Below are positions 12,889 to 25,900 of a DNA stretch of 64,000 nt, one piece after another. Each line of letters opens with the position of its first letter. The stretch's first letter is position 1. Location of the stretch: NCBI GenBank assembly GCA_013146195.2, contig CM028379.1, positions 63,495,631 through 63,559,630 of the forward strand, read 5' to 3'. Position numbers and translations under genes: made by a program. The stretch is from Codonopsis lanceolata (lineage: Eukaryota > Streptophyta > Magnoliopsida > Asterales > Campanulaceae). The notes under the pieces were generated by a model. It had not been told where the DNA came from and did not search any database. It saw only the letters and a program-made list of their open reading frames with translations.

Positions 12889-12938
<50 letters not shown>
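12889..12938. repeat. (AT)n microsatellite, about 50 bp
   Basis: Uninterrupted alternating AT. A second tract lies at 14144-14180, and both are followed by the same ~160-bp sequence. Confidence 0.95.
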
Positions 12939-12939
<1 letters not shown>

Positions 12940-13108
12940 TTAAAATTCTTTACACAACATTTGTTGGCTTTAAACCCCCCTCCTCTCAATTAGAAGTGGT
13001 CAAAATCTCTCAAATAAAGTACAGTAGTACACAATTTACTATGCTATGCGCCTTTTGATCTAGTATTTAATTTATTATGCTTGCTAAGGCCTCATTATTC
13101 AATTTGAT
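12940..13108 (+). repeat. Direct repeat X, left copy (right copy 14178-14325)
   Basis: About 160 bp starting aattctttac and running through tttgatctagtatttaattt recurs at 14178-14325 with a few changes. Each copy sits immediately right of an AT tract. The pair flanks the TRIM-like element, so it is a local duplication rather than a normal 5-bp target duplication. Confidence 0.85.
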
Positions 13109-13336
13109 GGCTTGATTAGACACCTCTCGAACGTAGAAATATCGATCGTCGATTCCCATTCTCGATAACATTCGACGAAATTTCGGCCCCATTCGAAAGT
13201 GGTTCTTGAGATTCCACCCCATTCCATAAAACCACTTTCGCAATATAGCTAATTTCGACTTCACATTCTCTATACGAATTGATGGAGGCATTTGATAGTA
13301 GTTTTTTGGTAAATGAATGCTTTTTACCACCACCAT
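13067..13336 (-). CDS. Unrecognised small ORF beside the TRIM-like element (89 codons)
   Basis: An open frame of 89 codons with a fairly mixed, basic composition (several R, K and M; for example FRRMLSRMGIDDRYFYV). I do not recognise it. It lies between direct repeat X and the left LTR of the TRIM-like element, and its start overlaps the LTR region, so it may be part of that insertion or a captured piece. There is no evidence of expression. It is listed only because it is less repetitive than surrounding frames. Confidence 0.2.
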   Translation of the reverse strand: MVVVKSIHLPKNYYQMPPSIRIENVKSKLAILRKWFYGMGWNLKNHFRMGPKFRRMLSRMGIDDRYFYVREVSNQAIKLNNEALASIIN

Positions 13337-14128
13337 TGTGGTGGCCTGACTTTTGTGATTATTATGAAATTGAATTGATTAAGTTCCTAAAAAACTATTA
13401 CACCAATTATTTATATCTAAAACAAAAGGTAAATGGGCTAACTAAGTAATGAGCCAAAATGGGCTTACATGGATTGGGCTTATATTTTTAGCACGCCCCC
13501 TCAACTCGAACACGCAACTATTGTGAAATGATCGAGTTGGAGAGGTGCAAACAAATGAGTTTCAATGGAATACAAATCAAATGAGCCTTTACGGAAAATA
13601 ATAAACAATCTTTATCAAGATGTCAAACAAGTTGATCGAAGCCCACAAACGGATCACCCCGAACACTTGTAGTAGATGTGAAGGAGACCGTGAATACCTT
13701 CGACGAGGTGAATCGGCCATTTTTGCGCAGACAAGAAGAAGTCTAAATCGCGAGATTGGGAATTTGAGGGTTTAGGAGAAATCACTTGTGAAATCCATTG
13801 ATTTTCACAACTATCAGATTAGATTTAGAGGAAGAAGATTGGATCAGAATCAAGGCTCTGATACCATGTTAATTTTGGTATTTGGGTTAGATGTGTAGAG
13901 GGTAGCCGGACCACCACCATTGATGGTGGTGGCCGGAGGTGATTGAGAAAGAGGAAGAGAATATGCAGTAGAGAGAAAGAAGAGAAAACAATTTATTGAA
14001 TTGAATTAATGAAAAGATGCCTAAAACTATTACACCAAAAATACTTATATTTAAAACGAAAAGGTAAATGGGCTAACAAAGTAATTGACCAAAATGAGCT
14101 TATATGGATTGGGCTTATATTTTTAACA
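13325..14128 (-). mobile_element. TRIM-like miniature LTR retrotransposon
   Basis: Right LTR at 13867-14128 (tgttaattttgg ... atttttaaca). A diverged, shortened left LTR ends at about 13492 (atttttagca); the two share a long 3' part including aaggtaaatgggctaac. Read on the minus strand, the LTR is followed by TGGTATCAGAGCC, complementary to initiator tRNA-Met (primer-binding site, within 13854-13866). The far end has the purine tract GTTGAGGGGGCG just before the other LTR (13493-13508). The internal part is only about 370 bp with no gag or pol, which is the definition of a TRIM. The left LTR start and the target duplication are not resolved. Confidence 0.7.
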
Positions 14129-14142
14129 CACACGTATACATG

Positions 14143-14143
<1 letters not shown>

Positions 14144-14180
<37 letters not shown>
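14144..14180. repeat. (AT)n microsatellite, about 37 bp
   Basis: Alternating AT just right of the TRIM-like element, preceding the second copy of direct repeat X (14178-14325). Confidence 0.9.
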
Positions 14181-14182
<2 letters not shown>

Positions 14183-14329
14183 CTTTACGCAACATTTGTC
14201 GGCTTTAAACCCCCCTCTCCCCTCAATTAGAAGCGGTCAAAATCTCTCAAATAAAGTACACAATTTACTATGCTATGCGCCTTTTGATCTAGTATTTAAT
14301 TTATTATGCTTCATTATTCAATATATTAT

Positions 14330-14898
14330 ATTGTTCAATGTACTATTTTATGATGAGAAAATTATACCATAATGTTTTATGATGTTAAGAGAAATAAAAA
14401 ATGTGATTCAAAGTGACATCAATTTCAAAAAAAAAAAAAAACAATCAAATCATTTTTTTAACAAAAACTTCATAAATCACTAATGTAATATATAAGGAAT
14501 TATTAATCTATGAAATGCATGAGGTCTCTTTGTGTAATCATATACCCATATGTATTATCTTATAAATTTAATAAATTATTAATTTAGCCCTTTGTTAAGA
14601 TTGGGACCGATCAGGAGTGTTATTTTTTAAAAAATATTAATTAATTAAGTTTTATATGTAGATAGGAAACAATGAAGATATTTTGGGAATATTAACACTT
14701 GTTGCCTTTCCCATACTTACGGTAGATATTTACTCCATTGGTTAGGGAAAAAAGAAAAGTATTATATTTTTTCTAAATAATCATTGTCGGTGGCTTAATT
14801 AAAATAAGTGAATAAGTTAGAGTAAAATAATGAAAATGTTATCCTAAATAAAAAAATTATACGGACAAAACATAAATAAGAGACATTCATTTAAGAAA
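14330..14898. other. Intergenic, nothing recognised
   Basis: AT-rich sequence with homopolymer runs (a run of A near 14430). No gene or bounded repeat was seen. Confidence 0.5.
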
Positions 14899-16376
14899 GA
14901 GACACGTTATATAGCCCCTATTTGCTATAAGCTGACCCCCTCAAAATTATCAACTCTCTATTTTGTCCTTTCAATTAACCATCCCTCCCTAATTAATTAT
15001 ACCCCATCTCTTTCTTCTCCCAAGGTGCATCATCTATTTCCTCTCGTCCTTCTTTTTTCCTTCCAACCACTCCCTCACTTTTCTTCTCAATCCTCTCCCT
15101 CCCTTCTCTTTTCATCTGAAACAATTTTTTTTTATTTTGAATATTCGGACTTGGTTAATAGAACAAAACCGTGTTATTCGACTAGAACATGTCGAACAAC
15201 ACTAATGTCTCGCTTGTTTCATCAAAATCATTTGAAAATGATTTGAAAATAATTAAAATCAAAAGATTTCATTTTCGGTGTTTGGTAAATCTTTTGAAAA
15301 TATGTCGAAAAACATTTACGGGTGTTTGGCAAACACACGTGTTTATATGAATAAATACAAAAATAAAAAATAGAAAATGAACAATGTTTAGGATGTCCCT
15401 AAAAAATCAATAAGGACCATCTTTTTTTTTTTTTTTTAATAAGATCCATCTTTTTTTAATCTCACAATTACAAATAAATTTTTTGATAATTGATATGAAA
15501 AAACAAACGTTTTAAAATAGAAAATAGACAATGTTTAGGATGTTCCTAGAAAATGTTATGGAAAACTATATATGAATAAATACAAAAAAATAATTCTAAT
15601 ATTAATGCACATATATATAAATAGTGTTGAACTTTAAGTAATTTTTCTTTAGTAACCCTCAATTTATCATCAAATCAATATCTATGAAAATTGATACGCT
15701 TTTAAAATAAAAATTGACAATGAGGATGTCCATAAATAATATAGTTGACACTAATTTTCAAATTTATTTTAACAATTATAATTTATAAATAGTTTGCACA
15801 AACTTTATTTATATTTCTAAACAATTTATTTGTAACAACAATCAATATTCCGAATCCATAAGTCATTTTCATTCATTTTCCGGTAAAACCTTTATCATCA
15901 TTTTCCTAATAAATGTAAATCATTTTCCTAAACAAACGAGTTTTAAGTTTAATATATTTAAAAAAAAAGTTATACTGTTCGGTCACCTTTGACCGAACAA
16001 GCCGAATAACACAATGTTGTTTGACTAACCAGGTCCGAATATTCGAAATCATTTTTTTTTGTTATTTTACCATTGTAATTGTGGGAAAGGTTATAAAAAA
16101 ATAAATGACGAAGGGTGGAGTGATGACTGATGAGGAAAGAAGGGGATGGCAATGGAGGGATGACGTAAAAAGAAGAGGGGGCGGGAAGTGAGAGGGAGGG
16201 AAAATAAGGAGGTAGGTAGTTGGGGAGGGAGAGGGAGAGGAAACAAGAAAGAGAGGAGAGAGGGGGAAGGAATATGATATGTTGGGGAGAAAGGGTAAAA
16301 TCAATTTTGGGAAATCTTAGGAGGTCCGCTTATAGTAAAATGGGGGTTATATATCATATGGCAATGGCGCGTCCCT
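14899..16376. mobile_element. Non-autonomous Mutator-like element (long-TIR), 1478 bp
   Basis: The two ends form a long imperfect inverted repeat of some 270-380 bp. An outer part (left tttgctataagctgacc; right reverse complement ttttactataagcggacc), a CT-rich/GA-rich middle and an inner part (left gaatattcggacttggttaa at 15138; matching sequence inverted at about 16026-16046) all pair. The same 9-mer TTTAAGAAA flanks both sides (14890-14898 and 16377-16385), the target-duplication size of Mutator-like elements. No transposase is present. The right end is about 235 bp from the TATA box of copy B. Confidence 0.75.
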
Positions 16377-16555
16377 TTTAAGAAAGTAAAGGGTAATAAA
16401 ATAAGGAAAACCAAGATATTTTGGCGATGATAAAATATCTGAATTCTCGTCGACATTAAAGCCTCTCCCGTACTTGAGGCAGATAGATATATGGAGAAGT
16501 TTTCAGACAGAGAGAAGGAAGATTAACAATCGTCCGGGAGCCAACCATCAAAATA

Positions 16556-16561
16556 CACGTG
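16556..16561. promoter_or_regulatory. G-box (CACGTG)
   Basis: A perfect palindromic CACGTG lies 50 bp upstream of the TATA box of copy B. This motif is bound by bZIP and bHLH factors. Occupancy cannot be judged from sequence. Confidence 0.5.
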
Positions 16562-16610
16562 TCACGCATCAAATCGTGGTAGTAGATCCGACGTACTGAA
16601 TTTCTCTACA

Positions 16611-16617
16611 TATAAGT
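16611..16617 (+). promoter_or_regulatory. TATA box of FLC-like copy B
   Basis: TATAAGT lies about 148 bp upstream of the ATG at 16759 and is followed by a pyrimidine-rich leader (tctttctcactaca), which suits a start of transcription near 16640. Confidence 0.5.
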
Positions 16618-16758
16618 GCGATGAATCGTTTCGTAGTCTTTCTCACTACATTAGCAGTCTACTGTGAGTTTCGCCTTTCAAATGTGCCAATAGATAAATA
16701 TCATCCAATCCAACACGACCACTACCAGGTTTGTTTCTAGGGTTAGGGTTTCGGTGGA

Positions 16759-16943
16759 ATGGGGAGAGGAAAGGTATATCTGAAGCTGATCGAAGATAAG
16801 AACAATCGACAAGTAACCTTCTCGAAGCGCCGTGGGGGATTGATGAAGAAAGCTTACGAGCTATCGGTGCTTTGCGACGTTGAGGTTGCTCTATTCGTCT
16901 TCTCCGGGAAAGGCAGACTATACGAGTTCTCTAGCGGTGAAAG
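16759..16943 (+). CDS. Exon 1 of copy B: MADS domain
   Basis: This exon is 185 nt and ends in phase 2 (GAA AG, donor GTAACT), the standard MADS exon. It encodes MGRGKVYLKLIEDKNNRQVT followed by FSKRRGGLMKKAYELSVLCD and VEVALFVFSGKGRLYEFSSGE. The core DNA-binding residues (R3, K/R-rich helix, FSKRR, LSVLCD) are intact. Unusual points are YLKLIEDK where most plant MADS proteins have a form of LKRIENK, and FVFSGKG where most have IIFSxxG. The ATG is the first in a good context after gtttcggtgga. Confidence 0.93.
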
Positions 16944-19900
16944 GTAACTGTGATCTTATGTACGGCGATGGAAATATTGAGATCTTTTTCCTCGTTTTCG
17001 ATATTCTATCTATTTTCTTAACTGCTATTTCTCCCTCCGATCGTAATCCCTCCGATAAATATTTCAGTTTTGACATTCCGGTTGATCGATTAGGCATCGC
17101 TAGTCCTTCGGTTTTCACAAACTCTTAGAAGTGCGTCCCCATATTATCTCACAAAGTCTGCCAATTTCGCAATTTCGTGGTTATCCCATTTTTGTACGTG
17201 AAGATGATGCTCATGATATTATGATTATTATCTTTAAATCTATTCTTAGTGCCCTTGCTCCTTCACAAACCTTGATTCGCTTTAAATTGGTATTTTCCTT
17301 GTCTTTCCGATAAAGCTCTTTCTTTGAAATTGCGGTAGCTTCACTGCTGCTTTATCTTAGACGTACAAACCCTAAATCGCTTCAAAGTGTGGTGGCCGAA
17401 GTGTACATCAATCTTGCTAGTCCATCGTCTTGCTCTGTACCATCCTTTCGTAATTTTATGGTTTTTTTATTTGTTAAGTTTCTCTACATATTTCAGAACG
17501 TTAATATAATGTAAACTGTTTATTTTATTGTTATGATGTGACTTTCCATGACTATCCAATTATTTTAATTGAAGTGGATGATCATGATGATATCATTCTT
17601 TTGTATTTTATTTGTAAATATTTATTCCATATATTTAGGCATCACTTCTACAAAATTTAGTTATCGACTTCTCCTTCGACTGCAACCAATAGTTTTATAT
17701 CTTCCATTTTAGAAACGTTATTTTATGTTATCGTTGGCATCGAGTACTTTAAGTTCCATCACCCTGATCTCAATGAGACATAGAGTTCTAAGAGATGCCC
17801 AGGGACAAAGCAAACTTGCAGGGACCCACCTAATTTCTCATGATTATGATTGATTTTATTTCAAACGAGATGACGTTTGCGTCTGATTGTTGTCTTCAAC
17901 GAGCATGGTTAAGTATCTTAGATGAAACTTAGGGGTGCATATAACAGTTTATATTTCGATAATTTGTTATTGAATCTCAGAAGAGGATGCTAAATTAACT
18001 GAATGCCAATAACTGGTTGACATGAATATTTGAGATAAATAAGTCCCATGTTAACTTTTGGCCTAGTTGGTGCTTCACTGCCTTTAAGCTACTAGGATAT
18101 ATAACTTTTGGCCTAGCTGGTGCTTCCCCACCTTTAAGCTACTAGTATTTATGATGCTAGTCTTAGAGTCTCCACAATGGAGACTGTTATTCAACCTCCA
18201 TAAGCATTTTTTGAGTTTTGTTGGGGAACTCTAGCCCACAACAGCCACCCAATTTGAGCCTCAATCCCAATCGCCCATTAAATGGATCGCAAGCTTTTGC
18301 GATTCATTTAGCATGAATAGTAGTGTAAATATATATATTTTATTTCAATTGTGTTGAAAAGTAAGGATAAAAAAATTAAAAAATATGGTGGTAGTTAGAT
18401 TTGTTAGTTGAGATGAGAGAGGTTTGAAGTTTTTAGAGGATTGTATAAAGGGTGATTATTGGAGTGAATTATTTTTTAGAGTGTTAAAAAAGTGTAAAAG
18501 GAACAAAAAATGTGGTGGGTAGAGTGTGATATTGGGTGTTATTGTTGTGGTTGCTCTTACATCGCAAATTACATCGAACCTTCTACCAGAATCGTTTTAT
18601 GTTGTACTGTCACGACATCTGCCGAGATTGCCATGTATTGAAGCTATGGCTTGTAGGAATCAAATATGATGTAAATCTATGGTTTCTGCACTCACTTTCC
18701 TCAGCCAATTCTACATACATACTTGGCTTCCACATAAATGCTTGTACCATAAAAGAAAACTCTAAATAACGGTCGTAATGTATTGTTTTGACTGGAGAGC
18801 AAATTCTAAAGCATTGTAAAATTTCCGAAGTTTGAAAAATCCCAATCCCTTCCATTCAAATGCTTCATACTATAGCAAATCCCAACATTGAAAATGATTT
18901 GGCCTACTGTCATTCCTAGTTTATTGAAGTTTATGGAGAATTAAAAAGAGCTAACTTGTTAAGGTCTGCTAAATAACATGTTGAGAAAATTTCACAATGA
19001 TGGAGGAAAATTAATACACATTAGTCAAAATTGATTCTCAGACACGTTTATATCACCACGATTTTCTTGATCTAATGTACAAACAAGGGGCAAGATTGTT
19101 GTGGACCTTTTGTGCTCGTTCGAGTATATACAAAGGGAAGGCGAGGCACAACTTTGCTATGGGTAAAAGGTAATATGATTATAAGATAAAGGGATGAACC
19201 AGATGCACAAGCCTTATAGTTTTAAGACACCCATGATAATTGTAATGCATGTAAATAGAAGGAATGCACAAGCCTTATAGTTTTAAGACACCCATGATAA
19301 TTGTAATGCATGTAAATAGAAGGAATCATCGCAACCTTGAGCGTCGTAAGGATTAGAAACTAAAGTATCTAGAAGCAAGACTATATTGGGGACATTCTTT
19401 GCTAATTCACACTTGTCGAGTGATAATATTCTCTAATATAAATTGCCTAATAGAGGCAAAGATAGAGGTGATGTTTGAAACATGTAGTTCCTAAGTTTAC
19501 CCCAATTTATAACAAGCATTATTAATGGTTAATTTTATTATATCCTATATAGTTCAAAAATGGTCCAATGCTTGAAATATGTAGTTCTTAAACATACCCC
19601 AATGTACAAAAAGAGGTATCATACACTAAATAATTCAACAATGTTCCAATAATCCTTAATGGTCTTACTTATCTTAGCAGTTGTTTCAATTACATGAGAT
19701 TTGTTATATATTTGCCATTTTGTTCTTCCAAATGCTAGGTCATCGCTTGAACCACAATTGCTTGTATCATTGTCATGTTAGTTTTGAACCTTTTGGTCTT
19801 CACATGCATAGTTTCAAATCTTTTAATGGATTGACTTTTATGGTGTATGGGTCATCAAAACAATTTTTTCTCCCTTTATGTGAATCTAGAATCTAGATGG

Positions 19901-22900
19901 CATCGCGGTCCTCGTTTTAGTATGATATGATCATTGTTTGTGGCCCATGGACAGTTCATCACACCAAACTTCTCTTGTTTGAAAGAACTAATCCATGAAG
20001 TACGGGCGGTAAAAGCACAAAGTGGGTTGCAACTATACAAGCTCGTTTGACAATTAGCTTTAATCAATACAACCCAATGTTTCTATTGAAAATACCGAGG
20101 CAATCTCAAATGGTTAAAAACTCATTTAAAATTGTCTTAAGAATAAATCAAGTCAAGCTCGAACCCTTCTAAGTTAAGTAAATATTATCAAGCAAACTTG
20201 TGCATTCAAGTGAACATTTAATTTGGCTCGTTTTCACACCAAAGTTTGTTTATGCATAATGTGGATAATAAAGGGGGATAGGTTATTTGCACCCTAATAT
20301 TTTTGAAAAGGACTCCCCAATGCGTGATACATATGCATGAATTCTTACTTTAAAAAAAATGCGTGAAGAATGTATCGCTAATGGAGAATTTTTGAGCATA
20401 AATATCAACCCCACCAAAATAAAATGTAAAATGCCGTTCATTATAGGGAAGAAGCACGCATTTCATAGTTAGTATACACACTAATTTGTAACGAGCTCAA
20501 TATAAGTGAAGTTTTTATTTTTTTAATTTAGTATCGATCTCAATGACTATAATTATTATCAATTGTGAAAACGCGCTATATGATTTGACTTTCTGGTGAA
20601 CTTTAGATTTGACCAACAAAATACTAGAATGTCAGATTTACCTAAATTGATAACCAACTATACCAATAACTTCTGTATACCATTGGAGCACCAAAAGAAA
20701 TATGGAACACGCGATCTTCACATGTTGAGGTAGAGCCATATTCCCAGTATGACATGTAGATAGTTATTAAAGGCGAATAGGGTGAGTCGGGCGTGAGGTA
20801 CAGAATATAAAATTGAGTTCACAATAATCAAATTATTTAGAACAAAAAAACTTAAACTAACAATTCTAAACCTGCTTTATTCACCTCAATAAAAAAATTA
20901 CAACTACTAGCCCCAAATCAACCTTATCTTTTTCGAAAGTCCCATATTACTTGGAACAAATAAACTCGAACCCGCAAATGGGACCAAGTGAAAACCCAAA
21001 GAACAACACCAAAAACAGCTCAAAACTCCCCAATCTAAATTCCAAGCAAGGGTTTATGCAGCTTAGGCGCCAATAACCAATTCTGTGTTGGTCCGAAGAG
21101 AAATGCCCGTGCCAATATTGGTGTGTGAGCACTGTTCCAACTATGTTTGGTGATGGTGAAGCCTCTAATAAGGTTGCCATATTGAAGCAATTGCAGTTGT
21201 GCCTTAGATTGTATTCATATGGTAAATCATCGCTAGATACCCGTTGAAATTGATTAGATATGACCAAAATCCTTTAAATCTTGACTTGAAAAGTTTGTTA
21301 CACGCTTTTCCTCGCATCTTGCCTAGGTGATAGAGCTCGCCTTTTAACATCGCCTTGCCTACTTTTAAAAGGCTAAGTTCCCTCTCCTCTCATTTTAGGC
21401 GACCAAGGTGCTCACCATTAACATCTACCAAACCTTGGAATGAGCGAAGCGAAGGGAAGTCCTTGATAGTAGTAGTTAGTTATTAAGAAAAGTTATGTTC
21501 ATCGTTAGATATAAATTTGTGTGCTCCTCTGCATTGCTAGATTGGTGGGGCATTATAAAATAAAGATAAGGACAAATGAGTAATTAACCTTGCCCATAAA
21601 TATCCTTCGAATTGCATTTACCTTAAGAACTTTTTCTTAGGATCCTTAAGTTTGAATTCGTTTTGCGTAAAATCTTAACGATGATGGATGTATGGGAAGC
21701 TCATAGAAGTTAGCATGTGTATGCCACATGATGTGTTCGAGTAGTTTCTTTACTATTCTCCATTTCCTTCAATATTTCCTACAATTACAAACTTATTGGA
21801 GTTTTCTTTTCTTTTCCACCTTACCATGGCCTCGCTCCTCCCTCACCACAAAACCAATATGCGTAAACGATAATCATATTCAACCCAAATATATGTACAC
21901 TTTCAATCCAATTATCTTGCTAGTAATAATACTCACCACTCAAAGAAATCTCTCTTGATGTTACTTGTTTTTTAGTAACAAAAGTGTCGTCGATATTTTG
22001 GCAGTTAACCAAATTAGTCCCAAGTCAAACCAATTCTTCCGAAGTTCCAACCTCACGTTTTGTGTTGAATTTTGCCAACAAAAATTTCCCTATTCAATTC
22101 GTGTTTCTCTTGTTGATGATGTTTGGTTAAGGATTATAGATGAAGCTTGTTTTTAGAGAATCTTTTATTTAGAAATCAGCAATTCCTGGTTGTTACTAAA
22201 ATCAAGATTTAACATCGTGGTATCATTTAAACATTGATTCTCAAAATTGAGAATATGATATAGATTTATTGTCGAGAGTTGTTTGGTACTACGTGCGTTG
22301 ATGATTGTTGAAAAGGCTTTTGGCTCACGTTACTCTGTTGCAGAGTGTGGTTGCACATCGCGGCGATTGAGATTGTTGATGGGGAAACACTTGCTATGAA
22401 CTATGTACAAAATGTGTTGGTGGTTTTGATTGTGAATGCGATTGGAATTAAGATGGGTAGATCTCTAAAAATAACAGAGAGGGGGCAAAATTGTGTTAGA
22501 GGTGGCAATGAAATCAATGGCTACTTGGAGTTCTCTATGCTTTCCCCAAGTCACGGCTAATCTAATCTACTTTCTATGTCTATCTATATATCTCCCTCTT
22601 CCTTCATTTAAATGCATGTTAACTTTTGTCTCCCTATAAATTCCATGCCCTTTGTTCGCAAATTTATGTGTTTCAATCCCCTTTGCAGTAATAATCATTG
22701 TTGGCACCAACCATGTCCTCAACCTCAATGTATCAAATTGGTTTTACTTAACAAAGCTTGGAAGAAGTTGTTGATGAGCTAACACGCCAAAGTTAGCTAA
22801 TGAAGTCATTTTATTTAAAAAAATTATCTGTAATTATTTTCGTCAATATTTTATAAATAATATACTCCCCTCGTTCCAGGTAAAGAGTCCGCTATATTAT

Positions 22901-25900
22901 TTTGTTATTTTTCACTTTAAGAGTATATTTTTCAAAAATTATGCTTACAATTTCTATAATATTTCATCTTCACCCTCCATTTTTGTTGTAAACACATTGT
23001 CTGTGCTCAAGTGTTTTTATAATTATGACTAGTTTCCATAACTTTAATATATCTATTTAATAATTTAACTTTCAAATGAGGACTTTTGGAGGGAGTATAT
23101 TTTTTGGAGGAAATTTATACCAAAAGAGGGGTTAGCAATAACTAGGAACTGTACATCTCTTTTGGAGAAGAGCGAACGAAAGGAAGAAATAAAAGATGAA
23201 AAAAAGATAAAACATGTTAAAAATTAGTTCATCATTTGACTTATTTACCCACTGCTATATAACATGCGAGGCACATTACAAATTTCGTAGTTTATCTAAC
23301 TACCGTTATAACAGAGATGAATGGACTAGTGGACGAATTTCAATATAAGGTGTATGAGTGGGATGAAAGATCAACCAAGGGGTGTTGAAGTCGGATTTGG
23401 TGGATACTAAGGGAGGAAATTAACCTTTTTACCGTAATCGATAACACGAAAAATGAATTGTAAATACTTCACATGTTTTCATTCAATAAAATGGGGAGGA
23501 TTGTCATAAACCTATATTTTTTGATTAGTTCTTTGTTATCTCTCCTCTGCCTCCTTTCTCTCCTAATCTTGCAAATTCTTTTATTCTTTCTTCTCCCACC
23601 AAACATTTTATATCTTTATTTCTTAGAAGTACAATTTATCAATTATACACACTTGCATATGCAATTGTATGAACAATCTATATATTGTTAATACTCCCCC
23701 ATTCCCAAATTATTATTTTACTTTATTTTCATTTTTTGTCTGTTTCAAAAAAAATTGTTAGTAAAGTTTCATTTTTAGGAATATATTTTTTTTTTCATTT
23801 TATCCATACTATTTCTTCCTACTTTAATTATGATCAACATACAATGATATACATGATTTTAAAGAAAACTACATATTATACCAAATACCAATATTATGGT
23901 CAAGTCATACAATATTAATAGTCAAGGTAGGTATTTTTTTCTTAATTCGTGTGTTAGGTCAAACAAGACAATAATTTTAGGATACACGAAATACTATTTT
24001 GGTTGCATAATTTTTATGGACGAAAGTAATACGTAGATAAAATCTTCAAGCATCAAGTACCAATGAAGTAAAATTTTCCAAAATTGATTCAATGACTTAT
24101 ATGTATGTAAACCTTCTTTTGTTCCCTTTTTTTCTTTCTAAGGTGGGTAGGTCTTCTAGTTCCGTTTTGTTTTGGTTGTAGAACCAAATTGTTTATTTTT
24201 GTTGTTATGTTATTGTCAATGTGATTATTTTTTTACATAACCCATAGATTTTAAGAAATTCGTTATCATCATATGTCATATGAATGAAAAGTGTGAAAAA
24301 ATCTTCAATCACTGCGTTTCTCTCCAACTTTGGGATCATGATTATGTATGTATGGTGTTGAGCCTGTAAGTATTTCTTTTTCTTTCTAGATTTTGCCCTT
24401 TCCCAGATCTCATATTTTATGGGAGCTTTCAACACTAGGTACGTGCTTTAGTTTGTTAATCTAAGCGAACATGGTGTAATGGCTTAAAGAAGGGATTAAA
24501 ACACTACAAATTTCCATCGTATAGTAAATGCAAATAAGCGGGCGAATGAGATTCAAACCATCTCCATTGACGGTGTTATGTTAGATGAAAATACAACACT
24601 TAGAGATGGTTTATCATGCTTCTATGGGCGCTTGTATTCTTGATAGTCGCATATAATCATGAGGATAAATGAATATCACAATCTTGATTGGATTTGGTAG
24701 TTCTGTTTGTTTGTGAGTACCCTATAGAAAGAAGCATTGCATTAGAGACCATTATCACAGGGGATTATTTGAGAAGGAGGGGGTAAAGTTCATGTGGATA
24801 GGAGTTTTATGTGCAAAGGGGAAGGTGAGAGTGTGAATCATCCATTGCTTCATTGCACAATGACGAGGGAGCTTTGGAGTCTTATTTAGTAATCTGTTGT
24901 TGGTGTTGGTGGTAATGTAAAAGAGCTGCTTGTATGTTGGTTGTTCTACAATAGTGGGAAAAGGATTCTCCTCTTGCTGTATGTTGGATTTTTGGTTGGA
25001 AAGAAACACAAGAACCAGTTTATTGTTCGCAATGGTCCTGTGTCTGTCTTGAAGAATGTGATTCTTCTCATTGGTGTGGGGAAACAAGGCGGTCATCGAG
25101 CAATTATTTTGTAGAGTTCGTACATAGTTTTTTTTTATTGTTTAATCTTTGACGCATCACATCAACACAATTGTGCTATTGTCATGGTTAATACACATAA
25201 TATAGGATTGGTAGACTCATCAGCTCATTTACATGTCTATGTCTAGCGTGAAAGGGGTGGAGGTCGTCTTTAGATCTCCTTTTCTAGGCCTAATTATAAG
25301 TCATATGTGCGGTGGTACACAATGACGTAGTCTGGATCTTAGCCACCTATCTAGAACCCCAATGGAAACCTAGTTTGGTACATACCTAAAATACCATTTC
25401 TCGTGTAGGCTTCAATGTGCTTCCCGATGATCTAGTTATATAGTTCCTCGTGTCCCCTTGTGGGGTCGTGGCCTTTGACTTTAAGATCATTTTAGTGTGG
25501 GCTCACTCCAATCTCAAGAAGTACTCCATTGAATGCTATCAATGTCAACCCCATCCCCCAAAAGAAGACCTAAACGCCATTCTCCTCAAAAACCAAAAGG
25601 CAGTTACCTTAACCTCAAAAACCAAAAGGTAGATAAAATGATCTTATACAATCTTAAAATTTCTCTCCATCTATAATATCGAAGGATTCAAGAAACATCG
25701 CAACTAGGCTTGGCAAGTTGGGTGGGTTTAGGTCGATTTGCGAAGGGTTGTGGGTTAAAGTGGGGTAAAACTCGGTACGTCCCACATGGTATTGTGTAAA
25801 CTGGGTTGGTTTCAATCTGGTCGAGTGTCATCGGGTTGCTGTGTGAGACGTGATGTGTGGAGAGTATAATATGTAATATAAATATATAAATAACCAAAAA

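Noticed and set aside
12783..12989. 68-codon frame with a long Tyr-Ile run
   Set aside because: It is the translation of the AT microsatellite.
15019..15246. Plus-strand 73-codon frame
   Set aside because: It is the CT-rich left arm of the Mutator-like element's inverted repeat.
16062..16304. Minus-strand frame of 80 codons upstream of the MADS exon
   Set aside because: It lies in the purine-rich inverted repeat of the Mutator-like element; the Pro/Ser-rich product is a composition artefact.
25690..25860. Possible start of a second hAT-like element (aggcttggcaagttgggtgg)
   Set aside because: The phrase resembles some hAT ends, but no matching inverted end or target duplication was found.
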